A DNA stretch of 64,000 nt from Theropithecus gelada. Lineage: Eukaryota; Chordata; Mammalia; Primates; Cercopithecidae. The notes under the pieces are model-generated. The model worked only from the letters and a program-made list of their open reading frames with translations, did no database searches and was not told the DNA's origin. The first letter of the stretch is position 1. The number at the start of each line of letters is the position of its first letter. Below, in pieces: positions 24,568 to 36,948 of this stretch. Location of the stretch: positions 152,140,645-152,204,644 of the forward strand of contig NC_037671.1 in NCBI RefSeq assembly GCF_003255815.1. The letters run 5' to 3'. Position numbers and translations under genes: made by a program.

Positions 24568-25260
24568 ATATCATATAATCAACTGAAAAGGAGCCTCATG
24601 TGATAGGGGTGTCTACTATGGATTCTTTATTTTATTTACATAAGTGATGCCTACATATTTTACTGTGAAACATTTTTAAAATAGAGAAATATAGACTAAA
24701 AACTGAAAGTCTACTTTCACATCTCTCTTGTTTCATTATTCAACACAGAATTGATCATTGTTGAGAGTTTAGTGCGTGCACTTGCTGGTCTTTCCTATGA
24801 ATTTGTATTAGAAGTAAATGAATTAAATATAAAATGTGAGCACACCACTTGTATAGTCCTGCAATATGCTTTCTTTTAACTTAACAATATGAGTTGGGTA
24901 TCTTCTCCTATGAGTCATACTAATTTGCCTTATTCTCTAGTTGCTGCTTAGTACACCATACTAGAAATATTCCTATATATTTAAGACATTTATATTGTTT
25001 GTGACTTTTTATTGTATGTAAAAATATAAAAAGCCCACTTTGTACATATGCCCTTGTGCACCTCTGTTTTTCTGTAGAGTAGACATTCAGAAATGAATTA
25101 TGCTCCTTTAATATTTTAAGAATTTGCCCTTTTACCTTCTAGAGCATTATTAATGCATTTTCCTACTAACAGTGCATGACAGGACTTGTTTTTCCTCTTT
25201 TTGTCAAAACTAGGTTACTTTTAAATAGTTTACAATATATTTGATCAAAAACTATACGTA
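24568..25260. other. Unassigned AT-rich sequence
   Basis: No recognised repeat or gene; it may include old L1 remnants. Confidence 0.35.
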
Positions 25261-25261
25261 G

Positions 25262-25443
25262 TGGGTGTGAAGCAAGGGGAGGGAGAGCATTAGTAAAAAT
25301 ACCTAATGCATGCAGTGCTTAAAACCTAGATGACGAGTTGATAGGTGCAGCAAACCACCATGGCACATGTATACCTATGTAACAAACCTGCATATTCTGC
25401 ACATGCACCCTAGAACTTAAGGTTAAGAAAAAGTAAATAAAAG
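25262..25443 (+). mobile_element. L1 3' end (L1PA/PB type), 5'-truncated
   Basis: It matches the L1 3'UTR: GGGAGAGCATTAG, CCTAATGCATGCAGTGCTTA, GGTGCAGCAAACCACCATGG, GTAACAAACCTGC, then an A-rich end. Confidence 0.9.
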
Positions 25444-25459
25444 CTATATATAATTTTTA

Positions 25460-25787
25460 TTCAATATATGTTTTCCTGATTATTAGTGATATTGGGCATC
25501 TTTTTATATCTCATTGGTAGGTGAATTGCTCTTCATCTCCTTTGCTTATTTTTCAATTAGATTCAAGTTTTCTTATTAATATTTAGGATTTTAAAAATAC
25601 TCTACATAATATACCTTTCTATAGTCTACTCATAATTTTTTCTCCAGACTCTCCTTTGCTCCTTGACTTTATAGTGTTTTGGATGAAATTTAAAATTCTT
25701 ATGCAAGCACTTTTCAAATCATTATATTTATAGTGCTTAAGTTTGCATCTAGCTTAGAAAGGTCTTCTCAATAAAAAAAAGAGCTTA
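25460..25787 (-). other. Possible old L1 antisense
   Basis: It reads like reversed L1 ORF2 in places (ATTGGGCATCTTTTTATATC). It is heavily mutated and the call is weak. Confidence 0.35.
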
Positions 25788-25955
25788 ATTTTATAAATGG
25801 GTAGATACTGTTATATCTCCTTTTTATATATATCAAAATTTAGATTGAGATTAAATAATTTTTTCAAGGTGACACAGCCAATTAGTGTCAGGATCAAATT
25901 TGAACACAGGCACTCTGGCTCCATAATACATTCTCTTAACTGTATACTAATTATT
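25788..25955 (+). mobile_element. MIR
   Basis: It contains ATTGAGATTAAATAATTTTTTCAAGGTGACACAGCC-like order, then CAGGATCAAATTTGAACACAGGCACTCTGGCTCC, typical of the MIR core and 3' part. Confidence 0.75.
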
Positions 25956-25979
25956 TAATGTTCTAAATTCCAATATTAT

Positions 25980-26330
25980 TACGAGTCTTTTTCATACTAC
26001 TTAGTCTGTTGATTAATCTATTATTATGCTAACATATGGTATTCTAATTACCATGAATTCATACACCACGTTGATATCTGGTAGTGCATTCCCTCTTATT
26101 TCTTTAAATTTTTTCTTGTCTATTTTCATTTTATCTTACAAATGAACTTTAAAGTTGGTTGTCAAGTTTCATGAAAATCCTGCTGTGATTATCTGACTTT
26201 ATACACTTGTTTAGGAAAATTCATGTCCTTAAAATATTAGAACATTTTTGCTTAGGAATATAATCTATACATTGATTTTGGCTTTTAAAAAATGGTCCTT
26301 AATAATGTTTCAGGTTTTTTTGTTGTAGTG
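25980..26330 (-). mobile_element. Old L1 ORF2 fragment, antisense
   Basis: It corresponds in outline to reversed ORF2 (TGATATCTGGTAGTGCATTCC ... TTGCTTAGGAATATAATCTATACATTGATTTTGGC). It is strongly diverged. Confidence 0.5.
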
Positions 26331-28540
26331 TTGCACTTTTCTTCTAGTTTTATGTCCAGTATTTCAGAATGTTTGTTTAAATGATAAGCAGCCTATTCTT
26401 CAGCTTTATTTTCCAATTATTTAATGCTAAGTATGGAAACTAAAGCTAGTTGATTTTTATCTCTATCACATAGCTGAATGCTTTTATAAATTCTAATTCT
26501 AATTATTTCATGTATTATATTAAATTTCTTTTACAAATAAAGAATATTAAAAGCCTTTTATACTTCCTTTAGAAATGAAGAATATAAAATGGTTACAAAA
26601 ATGAATAAACAAAGGAAGAAGGCAGAGAGAACTATAATGTTCACTGCATCTACCCATCAAAGTAACTAACTACATTTTTTGTATTTTCAGCTATTTGATC
26701 TGTGTTTGAAGCAATTTCCTTCACTTCAATGTTTTTTCTCTTTGTTATCTTTTTTTGGCTTTCTCTTTTCCTTTTGCATAAAAAGTACAATAAAAATGAT
26801 ATGTCAATTTACATTATGATAATGTCAAATATTGCTTAAGAAACTCAAGTGTGGCTGACAAATGGAAAACATCAGCATTATGCAATAATTTCTCTCATCA
26901 TGTTTTGTCAATCTTGGCATCTTTAAAAACAAAAACTTCATACTATGAATGTCACTGATGACCTGAGACAACTAAAGGATATTTTGTTTGAAATGCACAC
27001 ACACACACAATTCCTAAAGTATGAGAAACAAAATCAGCAAAGTAACAAACTGCTGTCTGCCATTTTAGATAAATGCCCCATTTTGACCAAAAGCATCTCG
27101 CCAGAAGACAGAACTGGCATATTAGCAGGTTTTACTGGTAAACAAAAATATTCTACTTTTGTAGAATGCTTCACGATTGATAGTGTTTCTATAGATGGTT
27201 ATTATTATTTTTAAACTTTTCATCACAATCTAGTGCTATGTGACATAGGCAGGGTTTAGTAGCTCTGTGTGATAGATGAGATAGCAAATCTACTAGTCTG
27301 AGTTAACCAGGTATGCAGATGAATGAGCCACAGAGTTGGAACAAAATATAGATCTGACTTCACATTAACTGTAGTTTTCACTCCCACTGAAGAGGCTTAG
27401 AAAAATCAGTCTTCAGTGGGAGTTTAAATTAGAAATATTTTAGAAGAAATTAATATAACTTGCAGTTCCTGATGAAAGGAATCTTTACATCACACATCTC
27501 ACGATTGATTGAAATTATACACAATATGTGGAAATAGTACCACTTCCTGGATTAAAATCTGACAACTAAAATTAGGGAACAAGTACTTGACAGATTCTGT
27601 TGAACATTGAGTGGATTCCTATCTTGGGCTGCAAAAGATATATATATTCCAAAAGAAGGAAGTTTTATAGACTTTTGGAAAGAATCCCTATTCCCTCCCC
27701 CTTTTCCAAAAGCGATTTTAAGTAATGTAAAACATTTTTTAATATTCAAGTATGTGTTGTAACTTTTTCACAATATTTATTTAGCTTCTCTAAAGCTCAA
27801 AGGGAATTAAATAAGATGAAGCTCCTGCCATCAAATGGATATTCTAGAGCATAACTAATGTATACTTCTAAGCAAACATAAACATAAGTGAAAATCAGAC
27901 TAGTGCTGATTGTATGTAAGTATAGAGGAAATTTGCTGGAGAAGGATTTAGTTAGAGAAAGCATCATGAAACAGTAAGATGCAAGCTGGTATTGCAGGAA
28001 CTGCAGGTTTGACCTATTTATTTAATTCCCCTGGCTGACAATGATCTCTTCCCACTTTAGTTCTGGTGTTTCATTTTTTCATTTAATGCATTTTGAAAAA
28101 CTGTTACATTCCAACCAGGAAACATGGATATCACTTATTAACTTTCAGCATATGTTACAAACTTCTTAAGAGCAGTAATTTCTTGTTCATAGTTATAGCC
28201 CTACTGTATGTCTGTGGCTATTCACTAATTTTTGCTCATAAAAGGCTATTTATCCAGATAATTTTGCATATGTGAATTATATTTTTATATTATTACAGGT
28301 AAACGTTATTTTTCTCACATAGATTCTTAGAAACTTGTGGAGTCACATAATATATTTTGATGTCCTTTTCAGTTTCTAATGCAGGGCTTTGAAAATTATG
28401 AGTGGCTTATAAATGTTCTTGATTGATTGAGAGTGTTGTGGGTGGGCAGATGAATTTTAGCAAAGGAAATGAGAGATATAGAGTAAGTCTAGGAAGGAGG
28501 CCAAACTGAAACACATAGAATCTTTCTATTAAGGAGTAGT
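26331..28540. other. Unassigned AT-rich sequence
   Basis: No gene or clear repeat is seen apart from the hairpin at 27380-27423 and a short (AC)n at 26997-27009. Confidence 0.4.
27380..27423. repeat. Perfect 14-bp hairpin
   Basis: ACTCCCACTGAAGA (27380-27393) and its exact complement (27410-27423) are separated by 16 bases. Three more pairs form beyond two mismatches. It could be a template-switch product or a small structured element. Confidence 0.85.
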
Positions 28541-29440
28541 TGGATATCTTCTGTAGTTCTCCAATGTCAGTTAGTGAAAACACCATCTTTCCAATTATTC
28601 AATTAAAAATGTGTGGCTCCTCTCTTTCTTTTCATATCCTACTTCAGCTATTCAGGAAATCTTGCCAGCCCTATATGCAAAATAATTCTCTAATAGAAGA
28701 GATCCTTTTTGCTTTCACTGTTACCACCACAGTCCAAGGGGAAAACTTATGGTGCCTGTAAGAGTCACCCCGCTTCTAACTTTGCCCTCTTTCTCATATA
28801 AGTGAAGCTTACATGGTGACCAAAGTCATCTTTTCAAAGGTTAGTCAGATCATGTTGCTCGTAGCTCAACCTGTACAATGGCTTGGGATCTCTCCCATAG
28901 CAAACTCAAGGTATATATATTCCTCATAAAGCCCTCCGCATTGGTGTATATATTGCTGATTAAGCCCTACAAATTCTGGCTCCTGCACTCTCTCTGACCT
29001 TCTCTGGTCTTCCTTCACAGTGACCTCCTTCCTGTTCCTCAAGTACTAGATATACACTCATGACTCATGATTTTTGAAGCATCATTTCCCATTTGATAGG
29101 AATTCTCTTTCCCCAAATAGTTGTTTGCTTCAACTTCACACTTCCTTATGGTCTTTTTTCAAATGTCACCTTCTCTGATTGTCAGGATATAATCTTAATT
29201 CTTTACATACATTTCCACCCATTCAATAATCTCTACCCTTCTTACATTGCTTTATATTTTTTCTCATAGCAGTAATCTCCACCTGATGTACTGTTTCTTG
29301 TCTGCTTCTTCACCTTACAGTGGGAACTCCATGATGGTGGAGTTTGTTTTTCTTCACTGCTGTATCCCTAAGACTCAGGATAGAGGATCTTAGTAAGCAC
29401 TAAAATTATTTTAACTTATTTGAATAAATGAATGCATCCA
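28541..29440 (+). mobile_element. L2
   Basis: It follows the L2 3' half in order: CAGATCATGTTGCTCG, CAATGGCTTGGGATCTC, ATTCTGGCTCCTGCACTCTCTCTGACC, CTGTTCCTCAAGTACTAG, CAAATGTCACCTTCTCTGATTG, GGGAACTCCATGATGG and CACTGCTGTATCCC. The end is ATAAATGAATG. Confidence 0.85.
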
Positions 29441-29671
29441 TGAGTAAAGCATAAACGTATGAATAAATAAAAAACATTGATGGAGATTTCAAACGCCAAA
29501 AGGAGTTTTGTTTTGGTATGAAAATCAGCAAGAACACACTGCAGATACCTGAGGAAGGGAATAGAGATTATCTTCAGTCAAAAACTGCATAAATCTGAGG
29601 AAGACAAGAAAGAGTAAAGAAGGGACTGCTATAACCCAAACTGAGATCAAGTTTAAAGAAATAGTTATGGA

Positions 29672-29979
29672 GGCCGGGCGCGGTGGCTCAAGCCTGTAAT
29701 CCCAGCACTTTGGGAGGCCGAGACGGGCGGATCACAAGGTCAGGAGATCGAGACTATCCTGGCTAACATGGTGAAACACCATCTCTACTAAAGAATACAA
29801 AAAACTAGCCAGGCGAGGTGGCAGGCGCCTGTAGTCCCAGCTACTCGGGAGGCTGAGGCAGGAGAATGGCGTGAACCCGGGAGGCGGAGCTTGCAGTGCG
29901 CTGAGATCCGGCCACTGCACTCCAGCCTGGGTGACAGAGCCAGACTCCGTCTCAAAACAAAACAAAACAAAACAAAACA
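29672..29979 (+). mobile_element. AluYR-like (Old World monkey lineage), perfect TSD
   Basis: A full-length, little-mutated Alu with GATCCGGCCACTGCACTCC and a (CAAAA)n tail. An identical 17-base target copy lies at 29655-29671 and 29980-29996. The variant points to a cercopithecid genome. Confidence 0.93.
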
Positions 29980-29999
29980 AAAGAAATAGTTATGGAAAT

Positions 30000-30590
30000 G
30001 AAGAAAATTTTACAATTTTCATGTGGGAGAAAATGTGAATTGGCCAGATTAACTATAGTGGGTGGATGAAAACGGTATTTCATAGACATTCCCAATACTG
30101 AGATCTTTGAGAACTGGAAAATGTGAGTCCACTCACAGCAAGGAGAACTTGGGAAGTTCCGTTTCTTTGGGGAAAATGACACTGTTGTGAATGGGAGTGG
30201 GGTGGGCAGTCGTGGCTTATTGATAATTTCTTCTTTAACCGTTTCAAACCCATAGTATTCTTTATTTCAATGACTTAGTGAAGGGTGAATGGACACACTG
30301 GTAAAAGACTGTCCCTTTTAAACCACGTTCTTACTTTTTATACTTCAAATTTCTCCTCCACATATCAGGCAGCTGCCATTTGATCTGTATACTAGCTAGC
30401 AGAGGATTGGCTCTGTACAGATCCAAGTAAGCTTAGGGTATGTTCCTGCTGGGTCTAAAGGAGTCATAAAACTAATAAATGAATCCTGATTTTCTCTGTG
30501 GCCCTACTCTGCTAGCTGTGTCTCCATTTTAGGATATTCTGCTTTCATAAGCAGCTCATTGCCATAACGGACTCCAAAATCCAACATTTT
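30000..30590. other. Unassigned sequence
   Basis: No recognised repeat or gene. Confidence 0.4.
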
Positions 30591-30593
30591 TCC

Positions 30594-30740
30594 AGAGAGA
30601 GAGAGAAAAGACAGAGAGATAGAAACATTGAGAAAGAGAAAGAGGTAGAGAGAGGAAGGGAAAGAGAAGACAGACAGAGAAGGGGGAGAAGAAAAGAGAG
30701 AGAAAGAGAGAGGAAAGAAGACAGAGAGATTGAGAGAGGT
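30594..30740 (+). repeat. GA-rich low-complexity tract
   Basis: Nearly pure purines on the plus strand, built from GAGA and AAAG units with rare pyrimidines. Confidence 0.9.
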
Positions 30741-30917
30741 AGGAGTATCTCCAAATTGGCTTATCGCTTTGAGGTTCTGCACTGGTTTAGAACCCCTGGT
30801 AATTTCTGCTAGGTATTTTAGTCTTGGATTTCTGAAAATTTAGGTACCTGGGAAATATATGTTAACACTATCAGTTTATTCTATTTTTTAAAATGTTTAA
30901 TTAACATAGTTTTAGTT

Positions 30918-31228
30918 TTATTATTATTATTTTTTGAGACAGAGTCTCATGCCACTGCACTCCAGATGCCTTGCCCAGGCTGGAGTACAGTGGCATGATC
31001 TTGGCTCACTGTAACCTCTGCCTCCCAGATTTAAATGATTCTCAGTCTCCCGAGTAGTTGGGACCACAGGCGCATGCCACCACGCCAAGCTAATTTCTAT
31101 ATTTTTAGTAGAGACAGGGTTTTGCCATGTTGACCAGACTGGTCTTGAAATCCTGGCTTCAAGTGATCTGCCTGCTTCAGCCTCTCAAATTGCTGGGATT
31201 ACAGGCGTGAGACACTGCACCCACTCCA
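30918..31228 (-). mobile_element. Alu, antisense, with a reversed internal snippet
   Basis: An older Alu in reverse. Near its left end the bases 30950-30965 (GCCACTGCACTCCAG) are in the sense orientation, opposite to the rest of the element. Confidence 0.9.
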
Positions 31229-31421
31229 CACCATCAGTTTATAATCATCAAATTAGGACCTCTATAAGTTAATAGAATAAAGTTATAGCACTCACCTACC
31301 CTCCAAAACTGTTAAAATCCCCGCTAGTAAAATGTCTGGAAGGACTGAAGTATCTAGATTTTTAGGATTGAAGTTATAGTCTTAAAAGGCAATACCCATT
31401 TGTAAAGTCCTTGAGTTTTCT

Positions 31422-31454
<33 letters not shown>
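31422..31454 (+). repeat. (TC)n microsatellite
   Basis: About 16 TC units occupy the place of the poly-T tail of the following antisense Alu. Confidence 0.95.
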
Positions 31455-31456
<2 letters not shown>

Positions 31457-31731
31457 CAGTTTCGCTCTTGTCGCCTAGGCAAGAGTACAATGGCGCGATC
31501 TCGGCTCACTGCAACCTCCGCCTCTGGGTTCAAGCAATTCTCCTGCCTCAGACTCCTGAGTACTAGGAATATAGGCATGCGCCACCACGCCCGGCTAATT
31601 TTTGTGTTTTTAGTAGAGACGGGGTTTCACCATGTTGGCCAGGCTGGTCTCCAACTCCTGATCTCAGGTGATCCGCCCGCCTTGGCCTCCCAAAGTACTG
31701 GGATTACAGGCGTAAATCACTGCACCCGGCC
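31455..31731 (-). mobile_element. AluS-type, antisense
   Basis: It runs from GCAGTTTCGCTCTTG to CACCCGGCC in reverse. It faces the sense Alu that begins 22 bases later. Confidence 0.93.
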
Positions 31732-31753
31732 CGTGTATCTCTTTAAGATTCTC

Positions 31754-32017
31754 GCTCCTATAATCCCAGCACTTTGGGAGGCCAAAGCACGAGGATCTCC
31801 TGAGGTCAGGAGTTGGAGACTACCTGGCCAACATGACCAAACCTCGTCTCTACTAAAAATACAAAAATTACCCTTGGGGTGGTGGCGGGTGCTCTGTAAT
31901 CCCAACTACTCAGGAGGCTGAGGCAGCAGAATCGCTTGTGCCCAGAAATCAGAGGCTGCAGTGAACTGAGAGCTTGCCACTGCACTCTAGCCTGGGCGAC
32001 AGAGCAAGACTCTGTCT

Positions 32018-32050
<33 letters not shown>
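31754..32050 (+). mobile_element. Alu, sense, 5'-shortened
   Basis: It starts CTCCTATAATCCCAGC, has both monomers, and ends in a run of over 30 A. It is head-to-head with the Alu at 31455-31731. Confidence 0.93.
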
Positions 32051-32051
<1 letters not shown>

Positions 32052-32470
32052 CTAATTAGTTCTAATGAGCCAAAACTTTGAACTTCACCTTATTTTGTCT
32101 TCTACCTTCTTTGCATTTTTCCTCTTTTGGTGTTAAATGTATAGCTGGGAGTTAAACTTGAAATAGACCACGTGGGTAAGGACTTAAACAGCTCCACTAT
32201 TCCTCAATAGACAGAATGAGTGAGCAGCTTCCATCAGCGCTTAGTTTATCAAGTGAATAAAACTGCTCCCATGCTGGCATTTGATACAGGAATGGGAAAT
32301 TAAACTAATTTTTAAGAGCTACAGTAGTATCTCTTTCTCACCTGGGGAAGAATTGGTAAGAATTGCACTGATTAAAGTAACTAATCCTAGTCAAAGTAGC
32401 TGGGGCAAAAGTGAATATTTATTAGAGAAACGCCTTATTATCAAGTTTGATTAAAGAAGTACAGGAATGT

Positions 32471-32755
32471 GGCCCCGAGCGGTGGCTCATGCCTGTAATC
32501 CCAGCACTTTGAACGGCCAAGGCAGGTGGATCACCTGAGGTCAGCAGTTCAAGTCTAGCCTGGGCAATATGGTGAAACCCTGTCTCTACTAAAAATACAA
32601 AAATTATCTGGGTGTGGTGGCGCGTGGCTGTAATCCCAGCTACTGGGGAGTCTGAGGCAGGAGAATCGTTTGAGCCCAGGAGGCAGAGTTGCAGTGAGCC
32701 GAGATTACGCCATTGCACTTCAGCCTGGGCAACAGAGCGAGACTCCATCAGAGAG
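32471..32755 (+). mobile_element. Alu, sense, with GA/GGAA tail
   Basis: A full-length AluS-type element. Its A tail has been replaced by (GA)n and then (GGAA)n. Confidence 0.93.
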
Positions 32756-32763
32756 AGAGAGAG

Positions 32764-32852
32764 AGGAAGGAAGGAAGGAAGGAAGGAAGGAAGGAAGGAA
32801 GGAAGGAAGGAAGGAAGGAAGGAAGGAAGGAAGGAAGGAAGGAAGGAAGGAA
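32764..32852 (+). repeat. (GGAA)n microsatellite
   Basis: About 22 uninterrupted GGAA units. Each unit carries an ETS core. Confidence 0.97.
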
Positions 32853-33214
32853 ATGAATGAATAATCAACTCCTGGAAGTGCGACATCATGGCTTCCAGGA
32901 ATAGCTGGAACCAGGGACATCAGCCTGGTCAGGACTCTCTCCCACTGAACCCTCCCCTCTCTACCTCAGTATACTGTCTGTGTTCCTCTCTGCTTTTCAG
33001 TTTCTTTTTTTTTTTTTTTCCTGCTCAAGGGCAGCTTCCTGCCCTGCTTCCTCCAGCACCTGCATTTTACATCTTGCTGCTCCCACTACCAGGGATGTAC
33101 TAGCTACTGCTAAGTACAGTTTGAAAAACCCTGGGGAAAGATTCTGAGTCACTTTTTAGGTTATAGGCTTACCTTTGGTATATTCAGGTGACATCAAGAG
33201 GCTACAAGGGGAAT

Positions 33215-33300
33215 TGTGCACCGCACTTCATAGATGAGGAAACTGAGGCACAGAGAGGATAAGAGACTTGTCCAAGATCACTCAGTTACTATAATATTAT
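33215..33300 (+). mobile_element. MIR fragment
   Basis: ATAGATGAGGAAACTGAGGCACAGAGAGG followed by GAGACTTGTCCAAGATCACTCAG: a well-kept MIR core. Confidence 0.85.
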
Positions 33301-36300
33301 TTGATCAGTGTCTAGATATTAGACAGAGAAGATATTAAATATTAGTTGTAATTAAGTCTGTGATCATTAAAAAGCCATTTGAAAAGAGCTTGAAGCAGAG
33401 AACAGCACAATCGGGGGAATAGAGCATATTGAATGTTATATACTACCATCTAGTGATAATCTAGAGAATTTCAGCATTATACATTAAATATGTATTTAAT
33501 ATTTGAAGTTTTATTTTTCTTAATGTAATCTTTACAAATGTATCATAAATTGGCAATAAATGTATAACCACATATTTATATACTTTACGGGCCCAGTAAG
33601 AGAATAGCAGCCATTTAAAGAATCATTTCAATTAACGTTTTCAAAACCCACCTTTTTAATGTTGATGTCACAATAACTATGAAATTTAGAAAATCTGAGA
33701 TAAATTCGCTTGCATAAAATATTCATTTGCTCTCATATAACGATATGACATGAACCAGATGTCAAGGTTTGCAACAGATAGTCTGGTATATGATCTTTCT
33801 TCCTAGGAGACAAACAGGTGCTCTTGAGAACGAGGCAAAACATAGTTAAGTAAGTGGTCTCATTAGCCTAGCATCTGGAGGGCATGCTTGCTTACTCCAG
33901 GGCCACCCCTGAGAGCTGCTGTGCCACTTTGGTACTAGGATAGGAAAAAAGGGAGTCACAGGGCTCTGAGCCGGCAGTCAACCTGGTTCTGAATCCACGT
34001 GTTCACTCTATACTCACCAGATATTTTAATACAATGTATTAAAATACGTTTTATTTTCTTTCTTTTATAAATGTGTGATTTACAACAGCGGGATTCTAGC
34101 ATTTATCAGGTCTACATAGCACAGCATAATTTTAATGTGAGGGATTCCTGCAGGCTTCTATAATAAAAAATTGAGCACTCAACCATGAATATTTTAAAGA
34201 CTATATTTAGTCCAACATTATTTGATGATGCTTAGTATAAACTGACATTCACTTAGCAGATATAGTATTTCATAGTGCATGTGATAAATAAACTTGTACT
34301 GGGAGCACTAGGCATGTACCAAGGTCTTTTACATATCTTTAGAAAATTCATCATATCATGACCCGTATGCCCAGGATCTGGCTAATATTTACAAATCCTC
34401 AGTTATTTGATGAAGTTTTTCAAATCTTGATACGATCAACAAGGGAAAAAGTCATGAGAAAAGAGGTAATTTGAACATATGTTCTTCCCTTGATGTAACA
34501 ATATTTCCTGGTGTGTGGGAATATTATTCTATCCATCCTCAGGTGAGAAAAAACTGTTACTCCAGCTTGTTAAAAATTAGTTTAATTTCCCATTTCTGTA
34601 TCGAATGCCACCATGGGAGCAGTTTTTAGTCACATTGTAAACTAAAGACTGATGAGTGCAGTCCATTGAGTGGTAAGATTTAAAATCAGATACATTTTGA
34701 ATATAAATCACAGTTTTACTGAGGTAAAAGGGTTTTTTAAATGGAGTCTTAAAATATAAAATGTATACGTGTAGTCATTAACATATTTTCTATAGTATAG
34801 ATGTGTGGGTGATATATTTTAAGTATATCTGGAATATTTATTGAAATCGTCTGGCTTCTTAGCAGTTATTTAAAAATGTACCACATTAATGACAATTCTA
34901 AGAATGTTTCACTGGAATATAGAAAGCAATATTGCTCCCCTCCACCTCATTCCTTCCTTCCAGAGTAATCCAGAGGTGACCTAGAAATCAAGATTCATCA
35001 AGAATCAACATTCACACACACAAGGCTCAAGATCTGGGGGAGCCTTAAAGAGTGGCATTTGGTCACAGTCCCCTGATTGAGGAAAGTATACTGGGGGGTT
35101 TTCCTACATCCAAGCAGGATGCAGGATTCCTGGGCCTCCTGTAGGCATATTTCCATGGGCTTGCATATTACAACGAATGAACTCTCTTTTTCACCAATTC
35201 TTCATGACAAGACATAACTTACACTGTTCTTGGCAGTAACCAGGAACAGCTTTGCAAATTATTCAGAGATGCTAAGAGATGAATCAGCTCAGGTGTTGCT
35301 AAAGCATTATTCAAGTAGATATATTTAAGGCAACAGTATGTCTGCTCATCTTTGCCATACTGTAAAGGGTCCTCCACCCCCAAGATCTAATGCAGTGGAA
35401 TCATCTTCACCAGGTCAGCCTGGGAAAGCAGTGGCTAGGCTTGTTTATTTGGAAGCACAACAGCCTCCATGAAACTTCTACCTCAGGGGTAACCTATAAA
35501 AGGAGAGATGAATCTCTGATGCCCAGAGGACCCTGGCCCTTAGTAGACTTGGGTTTATAATGAAAATCAGATAAACCAGAACAGTCTTGTTTCACAGAAA
35601 CTATCTAGAGTAATTTAAAGAAGGGAAATGGGGTGGAGAAGATGTGCTTTAATCCATTTTATGGACCAAATCTTTGGTTCCATGTAGTTTTTTATCCCCT
35701 CCATGGAGGACCATCCCAATGAGTGAACTTTTCAAATGGATGCCTTCTGAAGGGGCCTCTAATACTGACAAAATCCCCCACCCTCACCCTGTGGACTTTG
35801 CATAAGAATCAACTCCAAACTGCCATGTTCTCTACATACATTTCCCACATTTTCTTCAGTCATCAGCTTCCTGCTGAAAACACACAGAACCAACACCCGC
35901 TGGAGAACTTGCCGCTATAAATTTGCACACACCTATCCAAGCTTTCTGCAGCACCACAGCTTTCTATTCCACTCTATTACCTCTTCTCTCTCTTTCCCCT
36001 TATTTGGCATCTGGATTCCTTTCTAAATGTGTCATTTACCAGAAGTGAATCCACCAAACCTCTTCCTCACCTGGGGAGTGTTGCCGATGGAGAGACAAGT
36101 CTCTTTGTTAAACTGCGGTTTCCACTCCCTGAGCCTGAGATTGGTATTTCTGCAATCCTTGATGACCGTGTTTCCTGTATCTACCTTTCTTTCTAGGGCT
36201 AAGTTTAAGACAAATCTTCGATAAAAAGGCAGCTTTTGGAAATACAACATAAATCACAGGAAGAGGCAGAGACAACTTTAGCTTAATAACTCCAGGAGAC

Positions 36301-36634
36301 ATGACAGGAAGAGGCCCTCTTAGGTCCTCACTTTCTACTCACAGCTTCACTCCTATCTCCAGGACCTTGGAGACGGATGATATCAGAACACTTGACAATC
36401 TGAAGCAGGACACATTGAAGAGAAGAGGCATGAACCTGTGGCAGGAGCAAGAGGGATCAAGGGACACGTGGAGTTGAGAGCAGAGGAGAGGAGCGATAGT
36501 GGGCCAAGAGGGAACATTTACTTATTGCCTACTAGTCACAGGGTAGTGGCCATGCTTAGCGGCCCTAAGGCCTTAGCTGAGAGGCCGTGGACCCCTTGAT
36601 GATTTGGACATGATTCGTATATGGCAGGAAAAAG
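33301..36634. other. Unassigned sequence
   Basis: This is the longest stretch without a recognised repeat outside the gene. It is AT-rich to about 34900, then more balanced. No gene model could be supported; short open frames near 36030-36300 overlap on both strands and have no family signature. Confidence 0.5.
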
Positions 36635-36650
36635 TATTTCTGATACTTCT

Positions 36651-36948
36651 TTTTTTTTTTTTTGAGACGGAGTCTCGCTCTGTCACCCAGGCTGGAGTGC
36701 AGTGGCCGGATCTCAGCTCACTGCAAGCTCCGCCTCCCGGGTTTATGCCATTCTCCTGCCTCAGCCTCCCGAGTAGCTGGGACTACAGGTGCCCGCCACC
36801 ACGCCCGGCTAAGTTTTTTTTGTATTTTTTAGTAGAGACGGGGTTTCACTGTGTTAGCCAGGATAGTCTCGATCTCCTGACCTCGTGATCCGCCCGTCTC
36901 GGCCTCCCAAAGTGCTGGGATTACAGGCTTGAGCCACCGCGCCCGGCC
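36651..36948 (-). mobile_element. AluYR-like, antisense, perfect TSD
   Basis: A full-length, little-mutated Alu in reverse (AGTGGCCGGATCTCAGC is the complement of the AluYR diagnostic site). It is flanked by identical 16-mers TATTTCTGATACTTCT at 36635-36650 and 36949-36964. Confidence 0.93.

Noticed and set aside
30594..32852. Regular short repeats that could be mistaken for a CRISPR or satellite array
   Set aside because: They are simple GA, TC and GGAA microsatellites without unique spacers, in a primate genome.
32422..32889. A 155-codon frame with repeated SFLP units
   Set aside because: This is the GGAA microsatellite and an Alu read in reverse.
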